Assembly: GCA_016169945.1 (NCBI GenBank)
Contig: JADLSH010000318.1
Location: 248,001-312,000, forward strand
DNA from: Trachythela sp. YZ-2020
Taxonomy: Eukaryota > Cnidaria > Anthozoa > Malacalcyonacea > Clavulariidae
Length of the DNA stretch: 64,000 nucleotides
Direction: 5' to 3'
Shown here: in pieces, positions 44,655-56,362 of the stretch
Numbering within the stretch: the first letter of the stretch is position 1
Layout of the letters: each line of letters opens with the position of its first letter
Notes under the pieces: model-generated
Told to the model about the DNA's origin: nothing
Database searches by the model: none
What the model saw: the letters and a program-made list of their open reading frames with translations, nothing else
Made by a program: the position numbers and the translations under genes

Positions 44655-47493
44655 ATGGCCGATTTACGGGGTGGCTTTAATTTTGAAAATTGTAGAAGGT
44701 AAAATCGTTTTTATTTATAAATATATGCACTAAAGTACAAGATATTTATATACTTCCTTATCGTAGGAATGCGTTTTTGGAAAAAACCGGGCTTAAAACG
44801 CCAAAAGCTTTGAAAACTGGCACGACTATTTGTGGCATAGTTTATAAAGTGAGTTGGAATATGTACAAAAAGTTTTTGTCAGGAATGTCTTAGAGAAATT
44901 GTGCTAAATAGTTGTTTTATTTTGTTCAGGATGGGGTTATTCTTGGTGCAGACACAAGAGCTACTGAGGTTTGAAAATCAAATCAATCCTTATGTAAATT
45001 AAATGATTGATAGTTGAAAATGTAAATTTTAATGGCAGTTAATAATTAACCTTTTCCATCACTGAAAAGTTTAACTATATATTCAACTTTTATTGTAGGA
45101 TACCATTGTTGCAGACAAGAACTGTGCAAAAATCCATTATATTGCTCCTAATATGTAGTATGTATAGACCACTTGCCTTGTTTAAGTTTTTCTGGCAGGC
45201 AAAAGCGTTTTATAGCCCGGGGTATATATCCGGCGTGTGTTTTAAAATTCGTTGGCGTATTGGCGTGAGATCACTAAAAAAGAAGTGATAAGTGTAACTA
45301 AAGTTTGTGCCTGAATTCGTTGTCATATGTATATTCACAGTATAACTTCAAGAATATGATGTTAACAGTATATAAGACATGCCAGGTTAGCCATTATAAC
45401 ATGGATTTTGGTCCCCCAAAATTAAAAATCTCCAATGTATTGGCATGAACTATCGTAAATGTCGGCGTATCTCCGGCGTAGAGTTTACATGGAATGCACC
45501 CTGGTTTATAGCTCCCAGGAGAATTTCTTTATTGTCATATGCATTGTTGAATCACAATGGAATTTGCCTGCCAGCAAAATGTAAACACGGTTATATAGGG
45601 TTATTTTGCATAAACTCGGGCTAAATATAATCCTAATCCTAACCGTAACTCCAACCCAACCCTAATGCCAATCCATCATTCTGGGATAGCATAATTGAAA
45701 TTCATCCACATTGTATTTAGTTAAAAATATCTTGGGGTAATAAGATTATCCATTTCAGTTGCTGTGGGGCAGGAACAGCGGCAGACACAGAATATGTCAC
45801 CAACCTTATATCTGCTAAATTGGAGTTACACAGTCTGAATACTGGCCGACAAGTAAGGAAAATTGAGTATTCTATTTGTTTATGAAACTAACAAAGTCAC
45901 AGAAAATCTAACAAAGTCCTCTATTCTATTTTGTTAGGCCCCAGTTGTGTCTGCTTGTCGAATGTTGAAGCAGTTGCTATTTCGGTAAATTAAAGTCTAT
46001 AGTACATCTTAGCTGAAACGAATCTTAACTAATTTTATTTACACTCGAAAGCTCTTTCAGTTCTAAACTGTTTCAGTTCTAAACTCATTCATGAAATATT
46101 TTTCACTTACTTTAGTATATATTACATGATCTCTGATTTTCTGTAGATATCAAGGTTACATCAGTGCAGCTCTTGTTCTCGGTGGGGTAGACTACACTGG
46201 ACCACATCTCTATACCATCCATCCACACGGCAGTACTGATAAGCTGCCTTTTGTAACAATGGGTAAGATCATGGACCTTTGGGTCTGAAAAAGCAGTTAG
46301 GTTACTTGTTAGGCTGAAAGATTTTAGATCTTACAATTGAGTGTAACTAGACACAGATGTTTAACCACAGTTTGTTTCACCTAGGTTCTGGATCATTGGC
46401 AGCTATGTCAGTGTTTGAGTCACGATACAAGCCAAATATGGAGGTAATAATTATCAATGAGATGACATTAAAGGATTAGTGTCCTTCAAATTCTTGCTGG
46501 CGGCCATTTTTTGGGCCGACTAGATGAGAATATCTGGAAAAGTTTTTACAATCCGTCAAATATTTAAACCATCCTTTGATAATCCTTCCTCATTTTATCT
46601 GATTTATATTGGAATGTACCAAACAAGGTATTTTTATTGTTATTTGTTGCTGTTGGGTAAAATAAAAACAATAACAAAAGTTTGCAATGCATCACCCTGA
46701 CACTAATCCTTTAATTTAAGGGATGAACAGACAGTATATAGAAATAGACAGTGCAAACAGACAGTGAACAAATGCAGACAGACAGTGAACAAATGGATTA
46801 TTTCTTTTGTTGCAGGTGGACGAAGGAAAAGCTTTGGTTCGAGATGCAGTTGCTGCTGGAATATTCAATGACTTGGTATGATTGACATTTTGACCTTTCT
46901 TATCTCAACACAATATCTAATATCTTGTAAAAATTAAATCTTCAAAACTCTTCCCTTTTGTTATCAGGGTTCAGGAAGCAATATAGATATCTGTGTTATT
47001 ACACGAGAAGGCGTTGAATATCTACGACCATATGATGTGGCCAACGAGAAAGGAGTGCGGCAAGGACAGTACAAGTATCGACGAGGCACAACAGGTAAGA
47101 TTACTTTTGCAAGTCTTCATACAATCTTTTTCACTAACTATATTCCAGTTATAATATGTGATAGCTCTATCTGTTCTACACTGTCCTCCCTAGAGATCCA
47201 ATTTAAGGTTCATCTCTTATTGATTCAGCATTAATTACTACAAGAGGAAATCAGAGTATCTGGAGGTGAAATTATATCCAAACAACTGCACATTGCAGGA
47301 ATCAAACCCTAGTCACAGAGGTGAAAGACACATTCACTAACCACTGTGTCACCAACATACTTTATAAACTGTATATAACATATATTCTGTTATCTTTATT
47401 CTAGCAATCCTCAGCAAAGAAGTGAAACCAATAAAATGGGACATTATCCAAACTGCAGTTACTTCAACTGGGGGAGAAGCTATGGAGACCTGA
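44655..47493 (+). CDS. PSMB7: Proteasome subunit beta type-7 (20S beta-2, trypsin-like activity)
   Basis: Eleven exons: 44655-44698, 44767-44848, 44930-44968, 45099-45157, 45759-45852, 45938-45984, 46147-46262, 46385-46443, 46816-46875, 46968-47094 and 47405-47493. They total 816 bp (271 residues; human about 277) and all phases agree. A propeptide of 33 residues ends KTG before the catalytic T34 ([11 protein letters not shown]). D50 (GADTRAT) and K66 occupy mature positions 17 and 33, the other active-site residues, so the subunit should be active. Beta-2 of the 20S core cleaves after basic residues. The C-terminal arm ([20 protein letters not shown]) is the long beta-2 tail that wraps its neighbour. 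The gene shares a promoter region with the divergent peptidase and faces the NEK kinase tail to tail. Confidence 0.97.
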
Positions 47494-48278
47494 TAACATG
47501 ACAATGAACTTTTCACTAACTTTGTTGACTTTAAATAGTAAACTTTCCATTGTAATATTAAAATATTAAAACTAACATCAAATTTGTTGTGTAATTTACT
47601 TAGTCTTGTCGTTGAATAAAATACAGTATATACTCTTGCAAATATAAAACACTCACTCGCGAGAGTGAGTCGACTACTTGTTCAACTTGCTACCCGCGAG
47701 TACTCGCAAACGAGATATACAATGTGTTAAAATTACTTTGCCATCAAATTGGTATACGACTGCAGAACACAAATTGCCAATTTATGCTGCAATACAAAAC
47801 ACATTCACACATGAAATACAATAAAAGTTTAATGTAGTTGTACACTATAAAATACTAAAAAGCTTATTACATTATGACATACAGATAAAATGGAATATAT
47901 TAAATTCTTTAAGAATATACAAGCAAGCTTATAAAATCTCATATTCAGTTAAATAAAAGTAAGAAAGCATAATAAAGCTAGGAGTGCAAATGCTCAATGA
48001 CTAAATCACCCTACTTTGACTTTGTTATTTTTACTCTGTCTAATGCCATACCAGTTTACTTGTCAAGGGGAGGATATTGCACATTAATGTCATTAACATT
48101 AACCATTTTACTGTCAAATAACTTTTCTTAGCTAAAGCTTTCTCCAGAAAAAGCTATCCTACTACATTCTACAGTATTTATACAGCTGTTGTGTACAGAT
48201 AAGTACACCAGTTTATAATTCTTATACAATAATCAAATTTATAATTTCTCATTAATTATTCATAACTAGTTTATTAAT
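47494..48278. other. Convergent 3' region between PSMB7 and the NEK kinase
   Basis: This 785-bp AT-rich stretch holds both 3' UTRs. On the minus strand an AATAAA (plus 48270-48275) lies a few bases after the NEK stop. A short inverted ACTCACTCGCGAGAGTGAGT is at 47650-47670. No other gene is seen. Confidence 0.6.
47615..47620 (+). promoter_or_regulatory. PSMB7 polyadenylation signal
   Basis: AATAAA lies 122 bp after the PSMB7 stop codon and before any opposing exon. Confidence 0.6.
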
Positions 48279-50737
48279 TTAGGTCAAAAATGATTGATAG
48301 GCTTTCTTTGCAACTTCGTTCACATATGTCACGTCAGGTCGTTTATCAGGGTCTGGAGTAATGCACATTTGCACAAGGTCTCGTACCTAAAAATCAAATT
48401 ACATGATTGTGTGTTATACACTGTAGACTGGTTTCAGTTAAGTGTTTTATATGGTGTTGTTTTATAATGATGTACATACTGACATCATTGACATCCTAGT
48501 AAAATGAGGATGAGAGTTTATTAGAGTTGATTTGAGTAATTTGACTCTCGTGAAGCATGCACTGAAATGAGGTGAAAGAGACCTGCACTAACCACTGTGT
48601 CACCAACATATGTAAAGCCTAATAAACAACAACACAACATAAAAATCACCTCCGTAGAGTAGATATCCGAAGGCAATGGCGGATAATCACATTTTTCAAT
48701 CTTCTTACAAAGCGAGTACAGATTCATTTTGTCTCCATAAAATGGCGATTGTAAAGCTGCCATCTAAAATTCCAATAATAACAAAACGTAAGAATGTATT
48801 GTTCAGAATTGGTATGTTTCTGCAACCTATTGGTACAAAGAATAACCAAAGTTATATCTATAATATGGCAATATTGTCGATTTTACTTTTACCTCATATA
48901 ATAGGCATCCCAGTGACCAGATATCAGATCGAAAATTGTAACCATTCTCATGAATTCGTTCAGGAGACATGTAGTAAGGTGTACCAACTGAATAATGTAA
49001 AAATAAATCATATATATTGGCAGGAAAATATCAGGAATCATATGTTCCCAGCAATCTTGCCAATATAGATCACATCATTCTAGCTAGTTCATCTGGATAG
49101 TTTGTTATAAATGGGACCATTAATGGTACAACAGACAGAAGGATTTTCCATAATAGTAAGTTTTTATACTGACCTAAGGAGTGAGCTGCAGTAGTTTTGG
49201 AACTAAAATATCTTCCTAACCCGAGATCTCCCAACTTGACAACTCCAGATGCAGTTATAAATACATTTGCTGGTTTAATATCTGTGAAAATAATAAATTG
49301 CTTCAAACACTGTTTGTTAATTTTAAATTCAGGTTGTTCTGACACCAACCACAGTAACTAACAGTAAAATCAAACTTTCATAGGTCAAATACCGTACCTC
49401 GATGCATAACTCTTCTTGAATGCATATGCGCTAATGCCGCTGTCAGTTGCACAAAATATTTCCTATAAAATGTTTTTTATCTGTCAAAAATCAAGGATTT
49501 GTTTGTATAAATTACAGTTAATAATCAAAGTGTGATTTTCACTAATAAAGACCATTAAAATGCCATTTTCAAAGATATATATTTTACCAAATGGTTCTTT
49601 CTGGTATCAACTTATTGTTTTTCTTGAAATGCTAAATTTAGTAAGAGAATTAAAAGTTTTACAATTTATATTTAGTAAGAATAAATGTGTGTAAAGTATG
49701 ATGCAAAAATACCTTTATCATTCGGGACAAGTCCCCAGCATCAGCTAACTCAAGCACAATATTTAGCTAAATATAATAAAAATAATGTAAACACCAGTGG
49801 CAAAGCTAGTGGTGGCAATCTAAAGGCGATGTTACACGGGACAACTTTTAGCAACAACTCACAATGCAAATTGTTGCAGAACCAATCAAATTTCGTATAG
49901 GCTCATTTGCATTGCGAGTTGTTGCTAAAAGTTGTCCTGTGTAACATCGCCTTAATGGTGCACTTAGTAGTGTATTTCTAGTGTATTTCTAAAGGTTTAA
50001 ATAACATAAATAATTAAGAATTTCACAGCATAACCAGGTGCAACTGCTACAACATCACCATGCAATGTAAACAAGAAAAGCTAGTAATATTAAACAACCC
50101 ATTTTACAGTACACCCATATACCTCATTATTTTCAATAAATGATGACAAATACTTGATGACATTTGGATGGTTCAGTTGCTGAAAAGTCAATGAACAAAT
50201 ACGGTTTAGCTGCAAGTAATTAGACAATTTGACTGAGTGTTGATGGATTAACTTGGTTATCTGAACGTTGAGGTCTAAAGCCGCAATTCACCTGACATTG
50301 CATTATCTCAATCTGTCTAATGCCAGAAAATTCACTAATTGAGAGGATAGTACAGGCCATTATTGGGTTAAGTAATAAGTTGAAATCTTTTATCAAATAG
50401 AATATTATTGCCGTTTATTTTACCTTCAACAACTCAATTTCTTTTATGCAATCTTGTCTAGCTTTGGCATCCATCATGTCAAAAATCTAACCCAATAAAA
50501 TTTACATAAAATTATTAACTGCATTAAACATGCTCGTACATAATTTGACAAATAAAAATTCAACATTTAATTCTCAGTTACCTGGACTTTTTTCAGAGCA
50601 ACTATCTGGTCGTTGGCCAAACATTTTGCTCGGTAAACAACGCTAAACTGACCACGGCCAATCTTTTTCTCAATCTCAAAGTTAGATAAAGTGCCATAGA
50701 TAGTATCATCCTCGCTGGATGCCATTGGCACAGACAT
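48279..50737 (-). CDS. NEK7: NIMA-related kinase of the NEK6/NEK7 type
   Basis: Ten exons: 50582-50737, 50424-50486, 50123-50179, 49713-49766, 49588-49631, 49398-49462, 49174-49281, 48893-48987, 48650-48763 and 48279-48386, summing to 864 bp (287 residues; human NEK6/7 about 302-313). Seen: glycine loop [13 protein letters not shown]-binding K49 (VALKK), catalytic HRD ending at D147 (MHRDIKPAN), DLG at 165-167, activation segment [21 protein letters not shown], and the NEK6/7 signature [19 protein letters not shown]. The protein is almost only a kinase domain, as NEK6/7 are. In vertebrates these kinases act in mitotic spindle formation downstream of NEK9, and NEK7 also in NLRP3 inflammasomes. 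One invertebrate gene probably corresponds to both NEK6 and NEK7. Start M1 ([10 protein letters not shown]) was chosen as the first in-frame ATG; M5 is an alternative. Confidence 0.95.
49821..49954. repeat. Foldback element in a NEK intron
   Basis: Arms TAAAGGCGATGTTACACGGG and its reverse complement with one change, each about 50 bp (continuing through GACAACTTTTAGCAACAACTC). It lies in intron 3 of the kinase gene. Confidence 0.8.
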
Positions 50738-52728
50738 AGCTATTTAGTTCTTGAATTGTTTTTAATTGATGGATATATATCTAAAAGTGCAAAATGGATG
50801 ACAAATATAAGAATGATAGACATTAGATTGAATAGGGGATGAGCCTTACTGGACCTTCAGGGAGAACAGTTTAGAACTGATGGAGCTATCCAGTATAAAC
50901 ATAGTCAGTTTAGTTTAGAATGATAGACAAAAAGATGACAGACAGAAGAATATACGTTTCAATGATGCAGAATTTGGTGGATTCCATCCATTAAGATAAC
51001 AATAAAATACAATCCACAATAGACATCGATCATGATATTTTAAATGCCTTACAATGAGTGAAACAAATCAGGATTAAAAATTAATGAAAATTTAAGAGCT
51101 TTAATGAAAAAAATCACTCTGTGGCACATAACACACCGAAATGATAAGACTTTATCAAAAAAGCCACAAGTACATTTTAATTTTTAAATGTCTCGTTCCT
51201 TTCCTTACGCACAAACAAGAATCATGTTTGAAATATAAATAGGTTTAAACACACAAATATTCTATATTCTAGGGGCAATTGGGACAGAATAAATTAAAAT
51301 TGTCTGAGTATTAAAATGCAAATATAAAAATTATTGACATTTGTACAGAGAAAAGGGTGTCTGAATATTTTGGATTGTAAAATATGTATTGTATATTTTT
51401 GGAAGCTATCCAGTAATATTCTAGCACTATATTTATTAATATATCTGCCCTTCCAAGCGATTAATATTATTATTTGTTACAAGCTGCATGCTAATTATTG
51501 TTAGTTCATATTATTTATTGAAAAAAATATTTTTTATGGAAACATTTATATTAAAAATACAATTTCAAAGCCAAAATATACAAAATACACGAGTAAAGAT
51601 TTAAAATATATATCACTACAGTTTTATTCCCTATCTAAAAAAATCATGCCGATTATTATTAAACATTTGGGGTAAATGTTTATCAAAAGCCACAGTGCTT
51701 GACAACAAAGTTTAGAATGTTCCTACAAGCTTTTTACGGTCGCGATTTCAAATAAAACAAACTCAAAATAAAGACAATGTCTTAAACCTTACCTTTAAGC
51801 AAAATTCATTGCAATCTGAGTTAAAAAAGTGTAAAAATTCGCGGATAATTGATGATTTCTGTCCCTCGATATTATCGAAATCCGTTGTTTGGGATTATAC
51901 ACCGATTGTTTCCGGACTTTTCCGAAGAATGACCAGTTGCGTGCGGAAATAAGGGGGAATATTGCAGGTGTGCACAAGATTTGCGGGTATCACCCACTGA
52001 TCTCATGAGAACTGAATGGACATGAATATTGGTGGCACATTGGTTGGTTAGTGCAACTGTGCATGTGCCTTTCACCTGTGACTGAGGTTCAATTCTTGAA
52101 ATATACAGTTGTCTGATTGTAATTTCACCTCAGTCACATGTGAGAAGATGCTTTCAGTTTGACTCTATCAAACATTGCAGATTTTCTCCAGATACTCTGG
52201 TTTCCTCCTGTGGTAATAACACTGGATCAATAAGGGATCGTCTTAACTCGACCTCTAGAGAGAACAGTTTAGAACTGATAGAGCTATCTAGTATAAATAT
52301 AGTTTATAGTTTAGTCTAGGTTTCCTCCTGTGGTAACACTGGATCAATAAGGGATCGTCTTAACCCGACCTCTAGAGAGAACAGTTTAGAACTGATAGAG
52401 CTATCTAGTATAAATATAGTTTATAGTTTAGTTTAGGTTTCCTCGTGTAGTAACACTGGATCAATAAGGGATCGTCTTAACTCGACCTCTACAGAGAACA
52501 GTTTAGAATTAATACAGCAATATAGAATAAATACATAGAGTTACTGTTTGTTATATAAATTTATACAACGAATTATAACTGTTATTTAAAGAATATTTAC
52601 AATATAATAGTACTCCACACTTCACAGTTTGTGTTCTGATAACTAACACGAGCATTATTACCCATGTCCCTTCTAACACGAAATACGCAAATAATTTAGT
52701 ATTCCCTATTTGCAGTATTCCCAATATT
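50738..52728. other. Intergenic region between the NEK and 7TM genes
   Basis: No exon recognised. It holds an AT-rich stretch (51000-51780), a SINE tail at 50830-50920, and a type B SINE with a three-unit tail array at 52025-52540. Confidence 0.5.
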
Positions 52729-55230
52729 TTACTCTATAAATTGTCTTCCACTACTGGCACTGGAATAAGACGACGTCGACTTCCATGTATCTTGGCCTGC
52801 GTATCCGTTATCCGCACTCTTCACTGTCCGCGTATCCACCATCGGTAGTCTTCTTGGAAACCAAGACAGACCCAAAACCTTTCTAAATTTCATAGTAGTA
52901 TGAGATAAAGCATATATTAAAGTTCCTGCCATTGCAATCTCAAGTAGACGAACACAAGTTACAAATGTAATAAACTGCCAATCCGAATCCCAGTGAGTTA
53001 CGCTACTTATTGTATTAAACATTTTCACGAATGCAATACTGTTAGCAATTGTAAGAGCAATGCAAAATGTTGAAGCAGCCAGAGTGACTCTTGAGACCTT
53101 TGCGATGGCTTTCGCTTTCATTAGCTGTTCTCTTGAATCTAGAATGAAGAAGAAAAATTAAGATTATAAGTTTTTTGCATTGCTAGTATAAGTTTTATGG
53201 TATTGGCAATGTCAGGGTGTAGGTAGCACAGTGTATGTGACTTTCACCTCTGTGAGTCTGTGACTATGGTTAAATTCCTTGAATATGCTATTGTCTGACT
53301 GTAGCATGTGAAAAGAATGTATGCAGTTTGACTCTACCAAACACCGCAGGTTTTCTCCGGGTACACTGGTGTCCTCCTGTAGTAACAGTGGACCAATAAG
53401 AGATGATCCTTACTAGATTTCTAGGAAGAAAAGTTTAGAACTGGTAGAGCTATCCAGTATAAATAAAGTTAGTTTAGTTTAGGCTTCCTCCTGTAGTAAC
53501 ACTGGATCAATAAGAGATGGATCTTACTGGACCTCCAGAGAGAACAGTTTAGAACTGATAGAGCTATCCAGTATAAATAAAGTTAGTTTAGTTTAGGTTT
53601 CCACCTGTAGTAACACTGGATCAATAAGAGATGGCTCTTACTGGACCTCCAGAGAGAACAGTTTAGAACTGATAGAGCTATCCAGTATAAATATAAAACT
53701 GCTATTGCTCGTTTGCAATCGACGCCATCTTGGTTGATTTTCGTGGCAACTAAAAATCTCTATTCTTCATTCTTTGTCGTATTGTGCCAGAAATCGTATA
53801 CTATTCATAATACAGTAAGATGTTTTCAAAACAAACCAAAAATATTAAAGTAACTCAACTATTTCGATGTAAACGGCTGGACAAAACTTTAAAATCAACC
53901 AAGATGGCGCCTAATGACACGTAGTGACGTCATGTGCAAGCAAAGAATAGGCCTGATTTAAAATCAATTTCTTATTAGCAGTTAATTAGCGAAATAATTG
54001 CTACCTCTAACATCGGCAAAGCTAAAGGCAAAGGGTGTGACAATAAGTAATTATATATACGTCCGTTAATGGAAAATTGAACTTCGCACAAAGTTGTAAG
54101 AGTTCTTAGGATTTAGCGAAGGACGTATAGGGGTAATTTGGATAAGTGGCGGTATGTTTGAACTTAAGTATCGCTTCCTATTCGGTTTTAATTGTTCATA
54201 TTTTGAAGTACAGGAAGAATAGAAAAGAACAAACTTCCATTCGGTAAGTCTAAATGAAAACAATTAATCCAAGATGTACTCCATGCATGGGAAAGAATGT
54301 CTTATGTTTCCCCTTCATGATCTAACCTGCTTGGGGTGGTACAAAAGAAAGACTTACAATGTCAAACAACCCACACGAGTTCTGTACAACGTCAGATCAC
54401 TTTTGGGTAGCTCACATTCAAGAACATGTACTACCTCTACATTATCTATAAACCATGCTTAACAGTGTGGGACTTGACCATATAGGCAGCTAAATCATAT
54501 CAAACACCCCCCCCCCCCTCCCTCCCTCAAGAATTACCACCAGCTGTGAGCACATTCCTTCCGAAGAGTCGTCTAAACTATTTTATCACAACCAACCTGC
54601 CAGAGTATCTCTTCTCGAAATCTTACTTAACACGCGTTTATTTTTCGTCGCTTTTCTCAAAATTCTCAACCCGCTATAGGTGATAGTAACTGTAATAATG
54701 ACACAACCAATTACGGCAACTGAAGCTGAGACAACCAACATACGCATCATACCAGGCAAGAACAGGGTAATAACTTCGGTTATTACCCCAAATGTAAAAT
54801 ACAGTCCAATTATTATGAGGATAGTTCTGGTTTTCAACAACGGTTCATGTTGATAGTTCTTGACCTTGGCAACTTTTAGGAATGAAGCATGAAGAAAGCC
54901 AAATCCAGCAGTTAATGAAGGCTGACCAAGGGCATACAACAAACGTACGACAATAACAGGAGTTTCGCTGACTAATGCTTCGCCAACTTCATAAGGGTTT
55001 AATAGAAGATACGCTGTACGAGATAGGCATAATATTAACACCATGGTGAACACTGAGAGACGATAACTTCTCGTCAACTTAGGCGCTCGATGAATTGCCT
55101 TGAACAATAACACACTCGAAAAACATCCAGTAATAAAATATAGAATGCTGAACAAAATCCAATGAGTTCTCCAAGCGCATTCAGCTGAATGCTGAACCGT
55201 TTCTGATGTATTGGTGTAGTTTGTGAACAT
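52729..55230 (-). CDS. Seven-transmembrane protein, possibly PRRT3/PRRT4-like
   Basis: Two exons, 54597-55230 and 52729-53138, joined in phase 1 (GCAG|GTTGG donor, CTAG|ATTC acceptor), give 347 residues. The N-terminus is short with two N-glycosylation sequons (NYT, NTS in residues 4-9). Hydropathy by eye gives seven membrane spans: about 24-46, 58-80, 88-118, 130-152, 157-185, then two in exon 2 (VTLAASTFCIALTIANSIAF and FVTCVRLLEIAMAGTLIYAL). The last 55 residues are a Ser-rich tail. No DRY or NPxxY motif is seen, so it is not a clear class A receptor. The layout recalls the 7TM region of proline-rich transmembrane proteins 3/4, but that assignment is from memory. The intron holds SINE arrays and a YY1-motif MITE. 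Confidence 0.75.
53719..53910. repeat. MITE with inverted ends containing AAGATGGCG
   Basis: Left end GCCATCTTGGTTGATTTT and right end AAAATCAACCAAGATGGCGCC are inverted repeats of about 20 bp. A palindromic CRE-type TGACGTCA lies just outside the right end, near 53925. The element is in the intron of the 7TM gene. Confidence 0.6.
54380..54467 (-). repeat. Solitary antisense copy of the 92-bp repeat
   Basis: Read on the minus strand it contains GGTAGTACATGTTCTTGAATGT and GTGATCTGACGTTGTACAG, as in the 35195-35990 array. It lies in the intron of the 7TM gene, close to a (C)n run at about 54507-54518. Confidence 0.8.
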
Positions 55231-55645
55231 TTTGGCCTTCGGTGGCTTGCATTCAGTATCGTGTACGAATTACTTAAGCCTTCCAGCTATATGGATTGCG
55301 TTTTTAAACAAAGTATTTTCGAGAGACCTATATTATATAATTATATTGTCTTGTGTAAGTTAAGTATACTGACCTCCGCAGAGAAGAGGGCTGCAATTAT
55401 ATTTAAAACAATACGTCAAGTGGGCAACGCGGAAATAGCTTAAGTGGTTGAGAGTTTTCATTTTCCATTTAAGACCAATTGCTTTGTGGATAACAAAACA
55501 ACCGCAGCGCGTGATCAGTGCGCTATTTCTATACCCCACTGTGCAGTAATACAGTAAGCACTACAGACTGTATATGGTCGTAAGCACTGATAGATTGATC
55601 AGTATTTCGATCGATTATGTAGTGTACTAGCTCTACAATAAGCTG

Positions 55646-55797
55646 TTATGGTTTGTGTTTGAATGAATTAAATTCAATCGAAGGCCCTTCCTCAGGAAGT
55701 TATTAGCGGGAAACGCTAATAGTTCGGCTTTTGATCGAAACATCGATTAGTGTTCTTAATCTTTTTCAGGTAGTTCAGACACAAACCACTGCAGCTT
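55646..55797. repeat. Foldback element, GTTTGTGTCTGAA family
   Basis: Outer arms ATGGTTTGTGTTTGAA and AGTTCAGACACAAACCAC; inner palindromes GAAGGCCCTTC and TATTAGCGGGAAACGCTAATA. Partial arms of the same kind repeat to about 56340, each followed by TATTGTAGAATACTA and CACTGGACCACCACGTTTGAG. Confidence 0.65.
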
Positions 55798-55916
55798 ATT
55801 ATAGACTACTGTACCGTACCTACACTGGACCACCACGTTTGAGATATATTTTCTACTTAATACGTAGTTCCAACACAAACCACAGCAGCCTATTGTAGAA
55901 TACTACGGCGGTTGAC

Positions 55917-56085
55917 TGTTGTGTAAAACTACCTGAAAAATACAATGAGAACTTCGACGTTTCGAGCGAAGGTCCTTCGTCTGGAAGTTAGTAGGACTTC
56001 CAGAGGAAGTGCCTTCGCTGGAAACGTCGAAGTTCTCATTGTATTTTCAGGTAGTTTTACACAACAGTCAACCGCCGTATTTGCT
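55917..56085. repeat. Foldback element with GAACTTCGACGTTTCGAG core
   Basis: Arms GGCGGTTGACTGTTGTGTAA and its reverse complement are exact over more than 50 bp, through the core GAACTTCGACGTTTCGAGCG to the inner CTTCCAG/CTGGAAG. The core matches that at 19637-19780. Confidence 0.8.
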
Positions 56086-56362
56086 ATACTCTACCCACAC
56101 TGGCACCGCACATATTGTAGAATACTACCTACACTGGATCATTATTGTAGAATACTCCCTACACTGGACCACCACGTTTGAGATATCTTTTTCAAGTAGT
56201 TCAGACACAAACCACGACAACTTATTGTAGAATACTATCTACACTGGACCACAACGTTTGAGATATCTTTTTCAAGTAGTTCAGACACAAACCACGACAA
56301 CTTACTGTAAAATACTACGTACACTGGACCACCACATTTGAAATAACATTTCAATTATACCT

